Origin: Echinarachnius parma
Taxonomy: Eukaryota; Echinodermata; Echinoidea; Clypeasteroida; Echinarachniidae
Length of the DNA: 64,000 nucleotides
Direction: 5' to 3'
NCBI GenBank assembly: GCA_037951105.1
Contig: JBAMJV010002917.1
Coordinates: 1-64,000 of the forward strand
Below, piece by piece: positions 1-12,303 of the stretch (position 1 is the stretch's first letter; the number at the start of each line of letters is the position of its first letter). The notes beneath the pieces are model-generated. The model searched no databases. It saw nothing but the letters and a program-made list of their open reading frames with translations, and had not been told where the DNA came from. The translations under genes were made by a program, and so were the position numbers.

Positions 1-289
1 CACTCTTAGCTAGTAGGGCTCTTCTGCTTCCTTTCCACCCTCCCCCTCCCCCTCCTCTTCCCCATCACCCCTCAACCCCTCCCCACCAACCCTGCAAACC
101 CTCCCCAAAAACACATTCAACATCTAACAACACGCTTCAGGCATACATATGGTCAATGTTGCAACATTGCGGGTCAGTATTTGCCTTACAGTTTCTTAGG
201 AGTATTTTGAATAGTATACCCCCTTAAAAAAGTGGCTACTACCCCTATCACCCCCCCCCCCCCCCCCCTTCAATCAAGTCTTAACAACT

Positions 290-1012
290 CACAGCTTCTG
301 TTTTCATGAGTCCTCGTTGACACTGCAAACAGTTGGTTTGCTAGGTCAGTTGTTGCATTATCTTGCCCAATCACTTGCTCCCCAGCCCATGAATGACATG
401 GTAACCAGTTATACCCCCCCCCCCTCCAGAAACAAGTGTCTCCTCCTGCCTCTTACCACCTGCCCCCCCCCCCCCCCCTCCCCCTCCCACTCCACTTGCC
501 CTCATATCAAAATCTAACTCATCATACCTTCTGTTCCTTGGTCTGAGGTCAGTAGTTGCATTATCATGCCAATCACTTGTTTCCAGCCCATACATGTTAA
601 CTGGGGGAGCAATTCTATCAATTCTATTACCCCCCCCCCCCCACCCCCTCTTACTGCCTGATCTAATGCACCCCCTTTCCTCCCCCCCCCCCCCCCCCCC
701 ATCCCAACAATCACATCTAACTGATCATACCTTCTGTTCGTTAGTCTGAGGTCAGTCATTGCATAATCCTGCCAATTACTTGTTCCAGCCCATGTATGTA
801 TAACATGTTAACTGGGGGAGCAGTTCTATTACCCCCCCCCCCCTTACTTCCTGAACTAATGCTCCCCCAATTTCCCCCTCCCCCTATGTCCCAACAATCA
901 CATCTAACTGATCATACCTTCTGTTCGTTGGTCCGAGGTCAGTCGTTGCATTATCATGCCAATCACTTGTTTCCACAGCCCATGTACATGTATGACATGT
1001 TTAATTAGGGTA
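290..1012. repeat. ~190-200 bp tandem array with poly-C tracts
   Basis: About four imperfect units share ATCATACCTTCTGTTC (near 521, 724 and 911), GAGGTCAGT, TGCATTATCATGCCAATCAC and GTTAACTGGGGGAGCA, each with one or two long C runs. Bases 1-290 are C/T-rich without a gene. Confidence 0.8.
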
Positions 1013-1074
1013 GCGCCGCAAACATTGATTTTCGGGCGTCAGCACCGTAACAATTAGCAGTGCGGAGAGAACAG

Positions 1075-1400
1075 CTGGGCACACATTGTGGCCAGGCCCC
1101 TTGTTTTTTTTCTTCTTCGTTTGTTTTTAAATATCAGTTATTCTTTTTGTCTTATGTTTTCTCTTTCTCTCGTTTACAATATTTTTTTTTATATTGCTAA
1201 TTTCTATTGTTACATAATTTATCTAATTTTCTTTTCTTTTGAATATCAGTTATTTTGCCTCTTTTTTTCATTTACATTGTTTTTAATATATTATACTTAT
1301 TCCAATTGTTCAATGATTTTTCATTCTTTTGGGGGGCACACATTGTGGCCAGCCCTTTTAAAAATAGTTTTTAATATATCAGTTATTGTCTCTCTTTACA
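1075..1400. repeat. T-rich imperfect repeats
   Basis: CACACATTGTGGCCAG occurs at about 1080 and 1337, and ATATCAGTTATT occurs three times between 1130 and 1385 in strongly T-rich sequence. This explains the long open frame across the region; no coding signal is seen. Confidence 0.55.
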
Positions 1401-1587
1401 CTGATTTTTGTATTATTGAAAAGAAGAAGAAAAAAAAGAACGATATATCACCCTCCAGGGTCAGAGCTTAACCCCTGGGTAACAACAGACTTTAACATGA
1501 TCAAGGAAAACTCTGCATTTCACCTAATAACAATGAACAAACATTTATAAATTATAAACAACAAAATATGTAAAAATCAAGACTTAC

Positions 1588-1722
1588 ATCTGATGCCGTC
1601 CGATGGACATCGACGACGTGTAACCATTGCTTGAAGTCAGGGTAGAGACTGAGTTTCTCTGGGTCGGCAACGATGCCATGCTTTTTCGCAAGTAGCATCC
1701 CAAAGAGCTGCATTAGACGACT
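1588..1722 (-). CDS. KSR: Kinase suppressor of Ras, coding exon 2
   Basis: 45 codons from SRLMQLFGMLLAKKHG to LHVVDVHRTASD, flanked by acceptor ACAATACAG and donor GTAAGT on the - strand, phase 0 at both ends. It joins exon 1 as RKVE-SRLMQLFG, paralleling RTLE-AKLVKYFS in KSR. The second half, YPDFKQWLHVVDVHR, matches the FPQLRHWFRIVDVRK segment of the CA1 SAM-like domain. Further CA1 sequence, the C1 zinc finger and the pseudokinase domain should lie beyond the left edge of the window. No other KSR exon was found inside the window. Confidence 0.85.
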
Positions 1723-1869
1723 CTGTATTGTGCAAAGAATAATAAAATAGAAATGAAGTAAGTAGTAAATAAGAAAAAAAGCAACAAAAAAAAGCAAATC
1801 AAGAGCTACAAACTAACAGCTTTTATATTAACAATAAAAACTTTATGCTGAAACCACGGGTAACCACCG

Positions 1870-2104
1870 TTACCATCATCATCATTGTTGTCGCCGTCAT
1901 CATCTTCATAATCATCATCATCTTCATTATCACTTTTATATTCATCTTCATAATCATCATACTCTTCATTATCACTTTTATATTCATCTTCATTAATATC
2001 ATCATTATTCTCATGACTATCATCATCATCTGCATTATCATTATCTTAATCTAACAAATTCAAACGTGTTCGTGATCACGATCATGATCATCCATCATCA
2101 CTTA

Positions 2105-2151
<47 letters not shown>

Positions 2152-2155
2152 TTTA
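1870..2155. repeat. ATC/ATT trinucleotide microsatellite
   Basis: An imperfect (ATC)n/(ATT)n tract with a perfect CAT/ATC run at about 2106-2151. The methionine-rich and isoleucine-rich open frames here are microsatellite shadows. Confidence 0.9.
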
Positions 2156-3404
2156 ATCTTGATAATCTTGATAACCCAGCAGACGCAACTACCATTATAA
2201 ATTCATCATACAAGAACTTTTTAGTGTAAATGTTAAACTCCCTCTGTGCAAATATTTTGCAATTATTACAGGGAAGTCACTGAACCAATAAAAACAATCT
2301 CATATTATACATGTACACAAAAGCAGGTAAATCTGAACAAATATAAGTGGTGCTGGTTTATTTATATATCTGGGTTCAATAACATTTCTCTGCTCTATTT
2401 TTGAACAACAAATGCAATATGATCTGCTCTCTGTTTCATTTTGTAAACTTTGCTGACTAAAAATGGTTTCATAACTGGCTGTTTGGAGGGAACAACAAGA
2501 CAATTAATGTTGTCACTGCAGCCGCAACCTAAATCCTGGAGGTGGGTTTATTTTTAGGACATGTATTCACACAAACATAGATCTAGCGTAACCGAGACAT
2601 AATCATGCACATGTATGGCTCTTGCAGTCATTGGGCAGGTAGTCTTAATTCAAGGCATTACCTTTGCATGTAAACTAATAAAAAGTGTCTGAAATATATT
2701 CAAATGTGACGGAAGCTTAAATTAAACAACTAGGGGGATATAACTTATGAATCGTACAATGGAAATTGTGGAGGTATGTAGCCTTTATCTACATATTATT
2801 ACGAAGTGTAGAATATTATCATCTCTTAAACCTAACAATTGTTTCGAAATGTGGACAAAATCAAATGATTTTGTGGGGTAGAAAATTTTACTCCATACCT
2901 GTTAGTACCGACATAAATAAACCAATTCCAGCTGATCCCTTCAACGAAATTCGATTAAAGTTTCTGTCATATTACAAAGATTAACCAATTTACAGAACAT
3001 TGATTTGATGTAATACTTCCAATTTGTGTGATAGATAAGGGTAAAACAATTGACATCTTTAGTCACCACCAACTATATATAGTTGACTTTAAAAAAATGA
3101 TTACTGTACATTATTTTAAATAATAACATACATGTACATGTACATGTATAGAAGAGTATGAACAATAATCTTGTAAGCTTGGACCCGAGACTAGCCATAC
3201 TGCAGGCTTCAAACCATTGCGTGCTTTGATCGCCCGTTTTAACCCAACAAGCAGGATATGACTTTTGTTTCTGTTGTTTGGGTGTTTTGGTGAAAAAAAT
3301 ATATTAACAGAAGGAAAAATCAGATACTTTGAGTGGGTACTAAACTAAAACCGCAGTGGCCTGTCTGTGTTGGTGCTAATGATAGGCAATAACGGCGATA
3401 TCGA

Positions 3405-3920
3405 CGGACAAGAAATTAATTTGATGAACCCCTATTAAAGTAAGATTTATTATTTTATTTTAAATCACCATACAGACCATATTAGCCATAAGTCAAACAT
3501 TATTTATATGATCCTAAAATAGATTTAATTATGTATTGTAAGTGACAACAAACCTCTACAGATTCTATACAACAACTAAAATAGACAACAAATTAATTTG
3601 ATGATTCCCAACATATTAAAGTTAAAGATTTATTTTAAATGACCATATAGACTTTATTGACCATGAAGCCAAAAATAATTTCTGTGATCCCAAAATAGAT
3701 TATGCTAAGAAACACATTTCTACAGACAACAAGTTGATTTGATTAAAGTATAAATTATTTGAATGACCATACAATGATACAGACCATACTGGCCATATGG
3801 TACAGCTACAAATAATTTCTATGATCCCAAAATAGATTTAATATAGAGACAACACCTATCTACACATGCCTATAGACAACATAGTACAGACAAATTAATT
3901 TGATGATCCCATATTAACTA
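3405..3920. repeat. ~140-180 bp imperfect tandem repeat, 3-4 copies
   Basis: Units start near 3405, 3585, 3722 and 3887 with variants of GACAACAAATTAATTTGATG, then an ATGACCATACAGACC block and TGATCCCAAAATAGATTTA. The last unit is partial. The stretches on either side (2160-3400 and 3920-4240) are AT-rich without recognised features. Confidence 0.75.
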
Positions 3921-4240
3921 TGAAGTGACAAACAAGAGAAAAACAAAAAAACAAAATGCTAAGAATAAAAACTTATTTTTGAGTATTCCATGCATTATGA
4001 TGCGAGCCTTGCAAGAGAAATGTACAGTATTTAAGCAAAAATAATTGTATTTTGATTGATCAAATACAAGTTATAATACAACCATGCACAAAAACAGAAA
4101 AATATGTATGTATAAAATTAAGATGATCATGATGATGATGATAATACATCATACTTTACATTTCATCACACATTATAAGTTCTTTCAATCTAAATTCTGT
4201 TAAAACCGAAATCACTTTATGATCTTCTGAATAAATTAAT

Positions 4241-4688
4241 CTGCACATATATGGAAAACACATGCATTACAGCCGCCAGCATACATGTATATAACTACAG
4301 GTTCTCACAAGGTTCAATGCGGGCTGAACAGACAACAGAATATCCTTGAAATTTTAGCAGAGCACAAAACATTTACATATAATATATTTTTGCATTTAAC
4401 AATGTCAAGGTTCAGATTTTGCCATCATTATAAAGGTGGTTAGGATTTGTAAATCAGACGCCTGATGTCATCTTGCGAATGCCTTGCGCACGGTGTATAA
4501 TACTCTTTGGCTCAGCGTTAGGCAGGGCGCGCAAACTAGCCTAGTTCAAAATGGTAACTGTTGTGTGCTCTGCTGAAATTTCAAGGATATTCTGTTGTCT
4601 GTTCCCCCGCATTGAACCTTGTGAGAACCTGTGGTTATATATATGCTGGCGGCGGCTGTAATGCGTGTGTTTTCCATATACATTGCAG
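4241..4688. mobile_element. Foldback (inverted-repeat) element
   Basis: Left arm 4241-4370 and right arm 4551-4688 are near-perfect reverse complements. Shared blocks include ATTACAGCCGCCAGCAT, GGTTCTCACAAGGTTCAA and GAATATCCTTGAAATTT. The ~180 bp centre is unique. No coding capacity; probably a foldback MITE. Confidence 0.75.
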
Positions 4689-5491
4689 ATGAATAGTGAA
4701 TAGTTCAAAATGGTGTCGCAGTACCACGCAGCACCACGCATGACATCGTTGAGCCTCCGATTTTGCCATCTAAACCCTTTCTTAGACTATTTTAGCAATA
4801 TTAATCAATTTAGTTGATCCCGATAAACATGTTTTCCATGAGTTTACTGATCCAAAGCTGCTAAGTTGAGCTTAAATTAAAAATAGATGGTGATGTCATT
4901 ATCCTGGGCTGAAAGCGTAAACTGGCTGGGATTTCCCCTCCTACACCTAACTACTAACTACTCCTAACTCCCATAAGAGAGTGTGGGCCTACTCAAATCC
5001 GGGGGTGGTTGGTTTAACGTGAAATGTATTAACCTGTAACTTAGGAGATAAAGTTATTTTCCACAGAATTACAATATGCCCGGTTCCCTCGTGGGCAATT
5101 TGTTTTTCTTAAAGAAACAGGAAAGTGGGCAAAACACATCTTATTTTTATCACACTTCATATTTTCCCCTTTGTTATGTGTAATCTTGTTTTTTCTGTCT
5201 ATAAATATACTTGGGTGTGCTTATCCTGAAGGTATATCTATAACAAATGTTTACAGGAAACCCTTAAATAAAAACATTGTACTTCCAAAGAAAAAACACA
5301 TATTTTCATGAGTTTGCCTTATTTTATCAACCTTTTATTTATTTTTTGACAAGAAAGACGTAGACCAGGTGGGTGTAAGATTAAGTGCATACTGTAGGTA
5401 GTCTGAATGAGGTAAGACGACCAATCAGGGAAAACAAATCATAATTTGTAGACCAAATTACCATTTACACCCAAAATTGACAATTTAGATC

Positions 5492-5870
5492 ATTCAAATC
5501 TAGTAACTTTGTTGGCATGATATCAGAAAGTGATGAATGGTTGGTATGAATGGTTGGTATAATGTGTATTTGCGTGATCTGATATGTCCTCTTCAGTATT
5601 GTGTGAACATTTCATGTTAAATGGATGTTATATGGCCGAGTAATGAGCTAAAATGCAAAGTGGTATTTGCTAACTCATTGCACTGACTTTGAACATGGTT
5701 ACAACTATCCAGTTGAAAGTCTGAACACTTTAATCATAAATATCTTTCTAACGAAAGGGAAATTAAAAAAATAGATAATCCTGTTCCATGCTTCTATTAA
5801 TACAAATACAACAAGGTATGAGAGGACCACTAGATTTCTATTTCTAATGAAGTTTTTTTGGATTTTTAGA
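5492..5870. mobile_element. Family B MITE, degenerate copy
   Basis: Matches the B family (see 12304-12691): CTAGTAACTTTGTTG at the left, then ATCTGATATGTCC, GGCCGAGTAATGAGC, CTAACTCATTGCACT and CAACAAGGTATGAGAGG. The right terminus has decayed. Confidence 0.65.
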
Positions 5871-6029
5871 AAATACAGGGTTACTTTTATGATTTGGAGG
5901 GCTTCTTTGGGCATATTGGCAGCAAAATCGCCCAACACCCTTCAAGTATTTGTTTTCCCCACTGGAAATGACAGGTACAGTATATTCATTATTTTTTGGC
6001 TAATCCTAGCAACAAATTGTAAACAAGCC

Positions 6030-6338
6030 CCTGGGGGGAGTTTCACAAAGATCCTAAGTTGAACTTAACTCTAAGATGGACTTAAAAAGTATGGAAAGCC
6101 ATTAGTTTCTTTGATTTTTTTTGGGTAAAAGTTCTTTTAAAAGGAATAAAATGTTGATTCAAAACATTAATATTTTCCATTATCAAGCAAATTTCATGTT
6201 CTATTTATGAAAATTCTAAATTTCTTGCTGTGTTGTTTTTAAATGTATTGTATTCCAAGGCTACAATGGCTTTCCATAATAGTTAAGTCCAACTTAGAGT
6301 TAAGTTCAACTTAAAATCTTTGTGAAACACCCCCCAGG
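6030..6338. mobile_element. Foldback MITE with CCTGGGGGG termini
   Basis: 309 bp with ~76 bp inverted arms. Left begins CCTGGGGGGAGTTTCAC; right ends as the complement of CCTGGGGGGTGTTTCAC. Both arms contain AAGTTGAACTTAACTCTAAG and TATGGAAAGCCATT. Confidence 0.85.
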
Positions 6339-6584
6339 TCTAGTCTGTTTCAAATCAATCTAAATCACTCTGATCTACTTAGAATTCAGAACTATTTCCA
6401 AAGCCTTGAACCGTTCGGGACTTCGACGGTAGACCTACATTTGTAGATGTTGTTTTTGTTATGATCTACATTGTACATCCACACATGTAATTACTAAGTC
6501 CATCATGGCCATCTGTATCAGAAAAGGAATGAAAAAGATTGTAATGGATCTACGACCTAGATTTACGACCTAAAGAATTACATT

Positions 6585-6853
6585 CCCCTACAGAAATTTT
6601 AAGCGTGCCACAAGCTAGCAGCTAGCTTGCGACTAGCTTGCGACTAGCTAGCAACTAGCTTGTGGCAAGCTTATTAGCCGATCTCTGCCAAAATTGTGAG
6701 CATGCAGCAGATTTCAAGCATGTCATTAAGGGTGCAGATATTTTTTGCAAGCTTAATTTCAGCAGAGATCGCTTATTAAGCCTGCCACTAGCTAGCTGCT
6801 AGCTAGCCGCAAGCTAGTCGCTGGCTTGCAACACACTTAGATTTCTGTAGGGG
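6585..6853. mobile_element. Foldback MITE rich in GCTAGC/CTTGCGACTAG
   Basis: 269 bp with CCCCTACAGAAAT at the left end and its complement ATTTCTGTAGGGG at the right. Inner arms hold clusters of GCTAGC, TAGCTTGC and CAAGCTAG, plus a second pair (CGATCTCTGC / GCAGAGATCG). Confidence 0.8.
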
Positions 6854-6869
6854 TTATTCTCTCATAATT

Positions 6870-6995
6870 CATCAATAATTTAGTTGCCCGATTGGGCAAC
6901 CAAACTAGTCCATTTACCAAATTTTACTTGCCCCGACATCAATTTTTACTTGACCGGGCAACAGGGCAAGTGGAAGTGTCGAGCCCTGGGCCCTG
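6870..6995. repeat. GGGCAAGT dispersed repeat fragment
   Basis: Fragment of the family seen best at 34185-34500: GTTGCCCGATTGGGCAAC, TACTTGCCCCGACATCAA and GGGCAAGTGGAAGTGTCGAG. The following 7000-7320 shows no gene. Confidence 0.65.
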
Positions 6996-7322
6996 ATATA
7001 GCCCTTACTCACTAACTAATTTACATACTGTAGCCATTTGTTGTTATGAAAGATTCAAGTGATTGAATAAACCAGCTTGCCTCCAAGCTCACCCGAACAT
7101 GTGACACGATAATCGACGTCCCCCGGTCTTTCGGGCCAAGCTATTTATAGGGGGCACTGGGAGATGGGTAGCTAAATTTAAACCCAATCCGATCCTCTGG
7201 GGGGATCGTGGAGCGGGGCTGGGAGAAAAATGTGACGACCATCTTAACCTACGAGTCGAACTGCACAACTGTACATGTATTTAGAGATGAGGTGCGCACA
7301 CGTGCATGTTCATATTTAAAGG

Positions 7323-7494
7323 TACAGTCAAACCTGTGTACAGCGACCACCTAAGGAAAGCAAGAATATTGGCCACTGTAGACAGGTGACCTCTATGGAC
7401 AGGTTCCACACTTCCACTACATTGATTTTCTCTGCAGGGGATCACTTTTGCGGGCCACTATAGACAGGTGACCACTTAAACAGGTTTGACTGTA
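7323..7494. mobile_element. Family A element (ACAGTCAAACCTGT ends)
   Basis: Begins TACAGTCAAACCTGTGTA and ends with the complement (CAGGTTTGACTGTA), so the two ends are inverted. It contains two internal TATGGACAGGT/TATAGACAGGTGACC-type segments. Confidence 0.75.
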
Positions 7495-7611
7495 GTTCGG
7501 ATTTGTACATCATGTGCGTAGAAGGTGCCATCTTGCAAATGTCTTGAGCATGGTGCGTACATTAATACACACTGGCTCGGTGTTATGCAGTGCACACAAG
7601 CCAAATCCAAG

Positions 7612-8000
7612 TTAAATGGATCTAGTAACTTTGTTGACATGAGCAAAAAGTGATGAGTGGTCGATATATACAATGTATATTGTTGTTATCTGATATGTCC
7701 ACTGGATGTTCAAATTTCAAGTTAAATGGACATTATATGGCCGAATAATGAGCAATAATGCAAAGTGATATTCACTAACTCATTGCACTCACTTTGTACA
7801 CGGTTTTCGCGGTCCAGTGGATAATTTAACATCTGAACACTTCAATTGTAAATATTTGTTTTAACGAAAGGGAAATTTGAAAAACCAAAACCTGTCCCAT
7901 GCTTTTATTGTTAATACGAATACAACAAGGTTTGAGATTATAACCGCTAGAATTCCAATTGGATTTTGAGGATTTGGACAATGTTACTAAGTCCCTTTAA
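7612..8000. mobile_element. Family B MITE
   Basis: About 390 bp from TTAAATGGATCTAGTAAC (a mutated TTAAAGGG end) to GTTACTAAGTCCCTTTAA. Internal blocks match the other B copies, including ATCTGATATGTCC and ACTCATTGCACTCACTTTG. Confidence 0.8.
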
Positions 8001-8349
8001 AAATGGCGAGCCGCGGGTGTAGCATCCCTGCGCGTGACAATCTTTGACCCGGCCATTGCCTAGGGGAACCGAGTGTTCCCTGTACTACTACCACGGGGAT
8101 TTCAAAATCTAATAATAGGGAACAGGTTAATATACATGTTGTGTGTATCGAGGGTCGGCTGTGCATTATGCAGCAATGCCGTTGGCGCTTCATCGCTATT
8201 TCATCTCATCCTTATTTTATTTACTATATTATACAGATAATGGAGGGGGGACCTGGTGATGATGCTCTAAGACTTAGTGATGAAGCTCATCGGGTGCCTT
8301 TCTCCAAGGTTTGTTGGATTTTTTTCCCCTCTTTTTTCTCTCATCTTCT

Positions 8350-8630
8350 TTCAGCAAGCCTCCACACTAACTTTTTATCTCTAATGGCCCATTCGGACAA
8401 GTAAAATAATACATGTTCAAATTTTACTTGCCCAGAGAGAAAATTTACTTGCCCCTTTACTTCTAGATGAGATTCAAATGTTATGAATTACTTTCTACTC
8501 TTTTATTTGAACAGAAATATCAGTTGGCCGATTGGGCATCCAAACTAGACCATTTACAAAATTGTACTTGCCCGACATCAATTTTTACTTGCCCCGGGCA
8601 AGCGGTCAAGTGATAGTGTCGAGCTCCGCT
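8350..8630. repeat. GGGCAAGT dispersed repeat
   Basis: Contains CTAATGGCCCATTCGGACAAG, TTACTTGCCCAGAGAG, GGCCGATTGGGCATCC and TACTTGCCCCGGGCAAGCG, ending at GTGTCGAGC. Same family as 11915-12245. Confidence 0.65.
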
Positions 8631-8794
8631 TTCAGTCTCCCCCTACATGAACCCCTTTCTCTCTACTCATATCCAGAGCTACCATCATTGAAGTTCCAAC
8701 AATCAGGACATTTTAGGAAACTTTAGGAAAAATTTCATCAGAAATCAGGGAGATATCTATCAAACGCATGTATACAACCTAATGACAATAATCT

Positions 8795-9502
8795 TTAAAG
8801 TGGACTTCCACACGATTTCAAGCTTCTAATGATTGAAAGACAGATATTCTAGGTCAATAAACACAATTTTGTGTGAAAAAAGTATGATTGTGGGTTCTTA
8901 TAATTGGCTTTGAAATTATAATGACACAAGTTCGCGAGCGAGCTTGTTCTATCCCACAATGCACCAATTTGTGACGTGCGACCCTCACTATGCGCCTATC
9001 TATGTTTTTACACTGCAGCGAATGTTTTCTTTTGATCGGACCAATACAATGCTCGATCATGAATAGTTTAGTCCACGATGCGCCACTCAACCGTGCCTTT
9101 GAGCATTACTGCATTGTTGAACCGTTTGAAAATACTTGCCTGCCCGAAATTGTAACACGTTTGGCTTTCATTGGAATTTGAATAGACACAAAGTCCTGTA
9201 AACGTGGTTATTGAATTTCCTGGCTCTGCATGGCCGGCTATTATGAATGACACATGCAGTGATCACAATGCAGTGGCACCGGATTCAAGCCTACTCAAGA
9301 AATTGAGCAAAGTGAGGGTGCTAGGTAAGGGTCTCATGATTGTGTGCAGTAAATTTAATTATTTCCTCAGAGTTAATGACATTAGACAAATCTCTTAGAA
9401 ATCAACCAAAGAGAGTAAAATCCTGAAAATATTCAAGCACATTCATAGATTTATTTCCAATATACTGTACTTTTTAAAAACTCGTCCGGAATTCTCCTTT
9501 AA
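8795..9502. mobile_element. Putative TTAA-flanked element (Kolobok-like)
   Basis: TTAA at both ends (8795-8798 and 9499-9502). The left end reads TTAAAGTGGACTTCC; the right end, reverse-complemented, reads TTAAAGGAGAATTCC. No transposase frame. Less certain than families B, C and D because only one copy is seen. Confidence 0.4.
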
Positions 9503-10008
9503 ATAATCAGGGAGATAGGCTGATGGGATGAAATCCAATGCAGTTATCTTGGGTCTATTTTAAAGGAGTCTCCTGCACAATCAGGGAGACTTGTCAGCTC
9601 CCCATACTTTCTTTAATCTCTCTTCCCAACTCTCTCTGAGCATTCTCTCTTTCTCTAAATCTTTCAACTTGAGGTATTTATTCATGTAGGAGATTTAGGT
9701 ATCATCTAAACCTTCCCCTTTCTCCTCATTATTCATGTATGTCACATACGTACTGTGATATTTCTCCATTTCAGCACTCCCCTGCTCCCCCTACCCTCCC
9801 CCTACCCTCCCCCAAAAGAATGCTGGATGATCCAGCCGCTGCTGTTGCTAGGCAACCAACCATTAGCTCATGTTCAATCGTTGGTGAAACCCTGCTTCAT
9901 CAGACCAAGCTTGAGATTTTAGTCAGATTGAAGTGTAGCGAAATTACAGTAAATATAAGCAGGGGCGCAGGGAAGATTTCGCCCCACGAAGTGCCAAAAA
10001 GAGCCCCC

Positions 10009-10204
10009 AAAATACCAAAATCCTAACAGCGACTTTAAAATACCAAAATCCTAACAGCGACTTTAAAATACCAAAATCCTAACAGCGACTTTAAAATACC
10101 AAAATCCTCACAGCGACTTTAAAATACCAAAATCCTCACAGCGACTTTAAAATACCAAAATCCTCACAGCGACTTTAAAATACCAAAATCCTAACAGCGA
10201 CTTT
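10009..10204. repeat. 28 bp tandem repeat, 7 copies
   Basis: Seven exact-length units of AAAATACCAAAATCCTAACA plus GCGACTTT. Units 4-6 carry TCACAG instead of TAACAG, so they probably arose by later local duplication. There are no spacers. Flanking 9505-10008 and 10205-11040 hold simple AT-rich sequence and a short C run. Confidence 0.97.
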
Positions 10205-11039
10205 GCAATTAATCACAGAGATCTACATGTAAATTAATTAACAATTTTACGAGTACTCATTTCATATAGGCAAGCTTGAAAATTAGCCCCCCCCCCCAAA
10301 TTAAGAGCATTCAACAGTAAGAGCGTGTGTTAAACATGAACAAAAAATTGTGTATTAAAAGTTGATGTCAACTATTTTATTGTATACTATCTCTCAAATC
10401 CTGTACATCAAACATAATTTCAGGATAATTTTATCTACATGTACTTGCCCTGGTCAAGCAAGTGGCTGAAAACATAAATATAAACAAATAATGAATAAAT
10501 AAATTATGAATAAATAAATTATGAATAAATAAATAAATTATTTTCTACCTGAATTCACCCGAAAAAGGGCAATATAAGAATTATGTGATGTGACTGATGA
10601 AGACACAACCTTCAATGTAGAGAGTCAACCCGTCTCACCATACCACTTGTGGTTGAACCTGTAGCTAAATTTATCATGAGGATATTTGAAACCCTGGATG
10701 ATTTTTGAGTAATTTATTAGACAGTCTGTCCGCGTTTTAGCCCAGAGAATGCAAAATTCAGCTCTTTTGGCTTATGATTTGCTTTTGATATTAATTTTCA
10801 ATGCTTATTTAAACAGTTTGATCTCTCATAAACTTGATTTTTTTTGGGGGGGGCTGTATTCTGACAGTGAGTTCTACATAACAATTATTGATATAACTTA
10901 GTTATACATGTAGTGGTTTAGCCCTTGTGGCGATGTTTTGTTTTATCAATTTCGTTGTTGTTCCAATGCTTATAAATCCTCAAATTCAAATGTTTTGATA
11001 ATTCTAATTTGAAAGTGATCAGAAAATCATTGTCTATTT

Positions 11040-11840
11040 ATGAAGCAAGTTTCATTTCAATTGATTTCAATTAATAATCCTATACTTAAGTTGATTTTAA
11101 TCACAATATTTATCACGCATGCTTAATTTAAATTAATTCCAATGAATAATGCTATACTTGAGTTGAGTTTAATCACAATATTGAAATTAATCATGGTATT
11201 CAATGTCGGTATAATATTGAAACATTCAAGAAACTAACGGAGAGCAGATCTGGGCTTATTGCGAAATCATAACTCCGTCAAACTGGCACTAAACTATTTA
11301 TTGCGTTGAGTTTACAGTAATTATTATTTATTTAAAATAGTATTTAGTATAAAATTGAAATATATATATTCAAGAAACTATTGAGAGCAGTGTATTGCAA
11401 AATCATAACTCCATCAAATTGGCACAGTTTACAATGAAGTTCACTTGAGTTCAATCATAATAATAGAAAAGATTGCGGTATAGAATTGGACAATTTAGTA
11501 CAATAATATAATGTCAGGCCCACTTAAAATATTCAAGAAACTACTTAACGGCAGGCAGATCCGTGTTATCAATGCTATTTTTAAGTACATGTAGCACTTC
11601 TGAAGACTTTGAATGCACATAATTGATTTTTTAATCTATAGATAGACATCACGATGGAGGGAATTTTAATGATCCCTTTCAAGCTCTCAAATTACACACA
11701 CTGCGAAAATTAGTTGCACATGTCTTGCGTGGAGATCAAGTGCATGTAGTTTAGATCTGCGGGACAGTTGTGAAATATTTTGGGAATTTATCAAGTGCAG
11801 ATCCGCGTATTGCAAAACTACAACTGGCACTAAAGTATTT
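11040..11840. repeat. Imperfect local repeats, AT-rich
   Basis: ATTCAAGAAACTA recurs at about 11225, 11370 and 11530. CAAAATCATAACTCC/TCAAA with TTGGCAC recurs at about 11265 and 11400. CTATACTTRAGTTGA and AATCACAATATT recur at about 11083 and 11155. A decayed tandem array. Confidence 0.55.
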
Positions 11841-11914
11841 TTTATTTTATATTTATAGTTACAATAACAATATCCAATAACATTTCATATTATAATTGAA
11901 GAGGACCACTACAA

Positions 11915-12245
11915 TAAGCCTCCGCACTAATTTGTTATTCTACTGGCCTGTTTGGACAAGTAAAATCATACATTTTCTCATTTTAATTGCCCAAACAGAA
12001 AATTTACTTGCCCCCCGATAATAAATGTGAAACAAAAGAAAAATTAATTGTGCTAGGTAACTAATCTGCTTTGTGAATTTTTTGCTTGTTTTCTAGATGA
12101 GATTTACATGGCAGAAATTAAATTTTTCCCCCTCCTAGTTTCCAACCGGGCAACCAAAGGAGACAACTTATAAATGAAGTTTTACTTGCCCAACATCAAT
12201 TTTTACTTGCCCCGGACAAGCGGGCAAGTGCTGGTGTTGAGTCCT
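11915..12245. repeat. GGGCAAGT dispersed repeat, long copy
   Basis: Runs from AGCCTCCGCACTAATTTG through CTGGCCTGTTTGGACAAG, AATTTACTTGCCCCC, CCAACCGGGCAACCAAAG and TACTTGCCCCGGACAAGC to GTGTTGAGTCCTG. It is flanked on the right by a family B MITE. Confidence 0.7.
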
Positions 12246-12303
12246 GACTGCACACATTATAAGATGCAAGTTATGTAGTGTGCTTTATCGCACCTCATCT
12301 CAT

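Noticed and set aside
1088..1471. 127 aa Phe/Leu-rich frame
   Set aside because: T-rich low-complexity repeat with no domain or splice support.
10009..10204. CRISPR-like array
   Set aside because: Units are contiguous with no spacers; a eukaryotic minisatellite.
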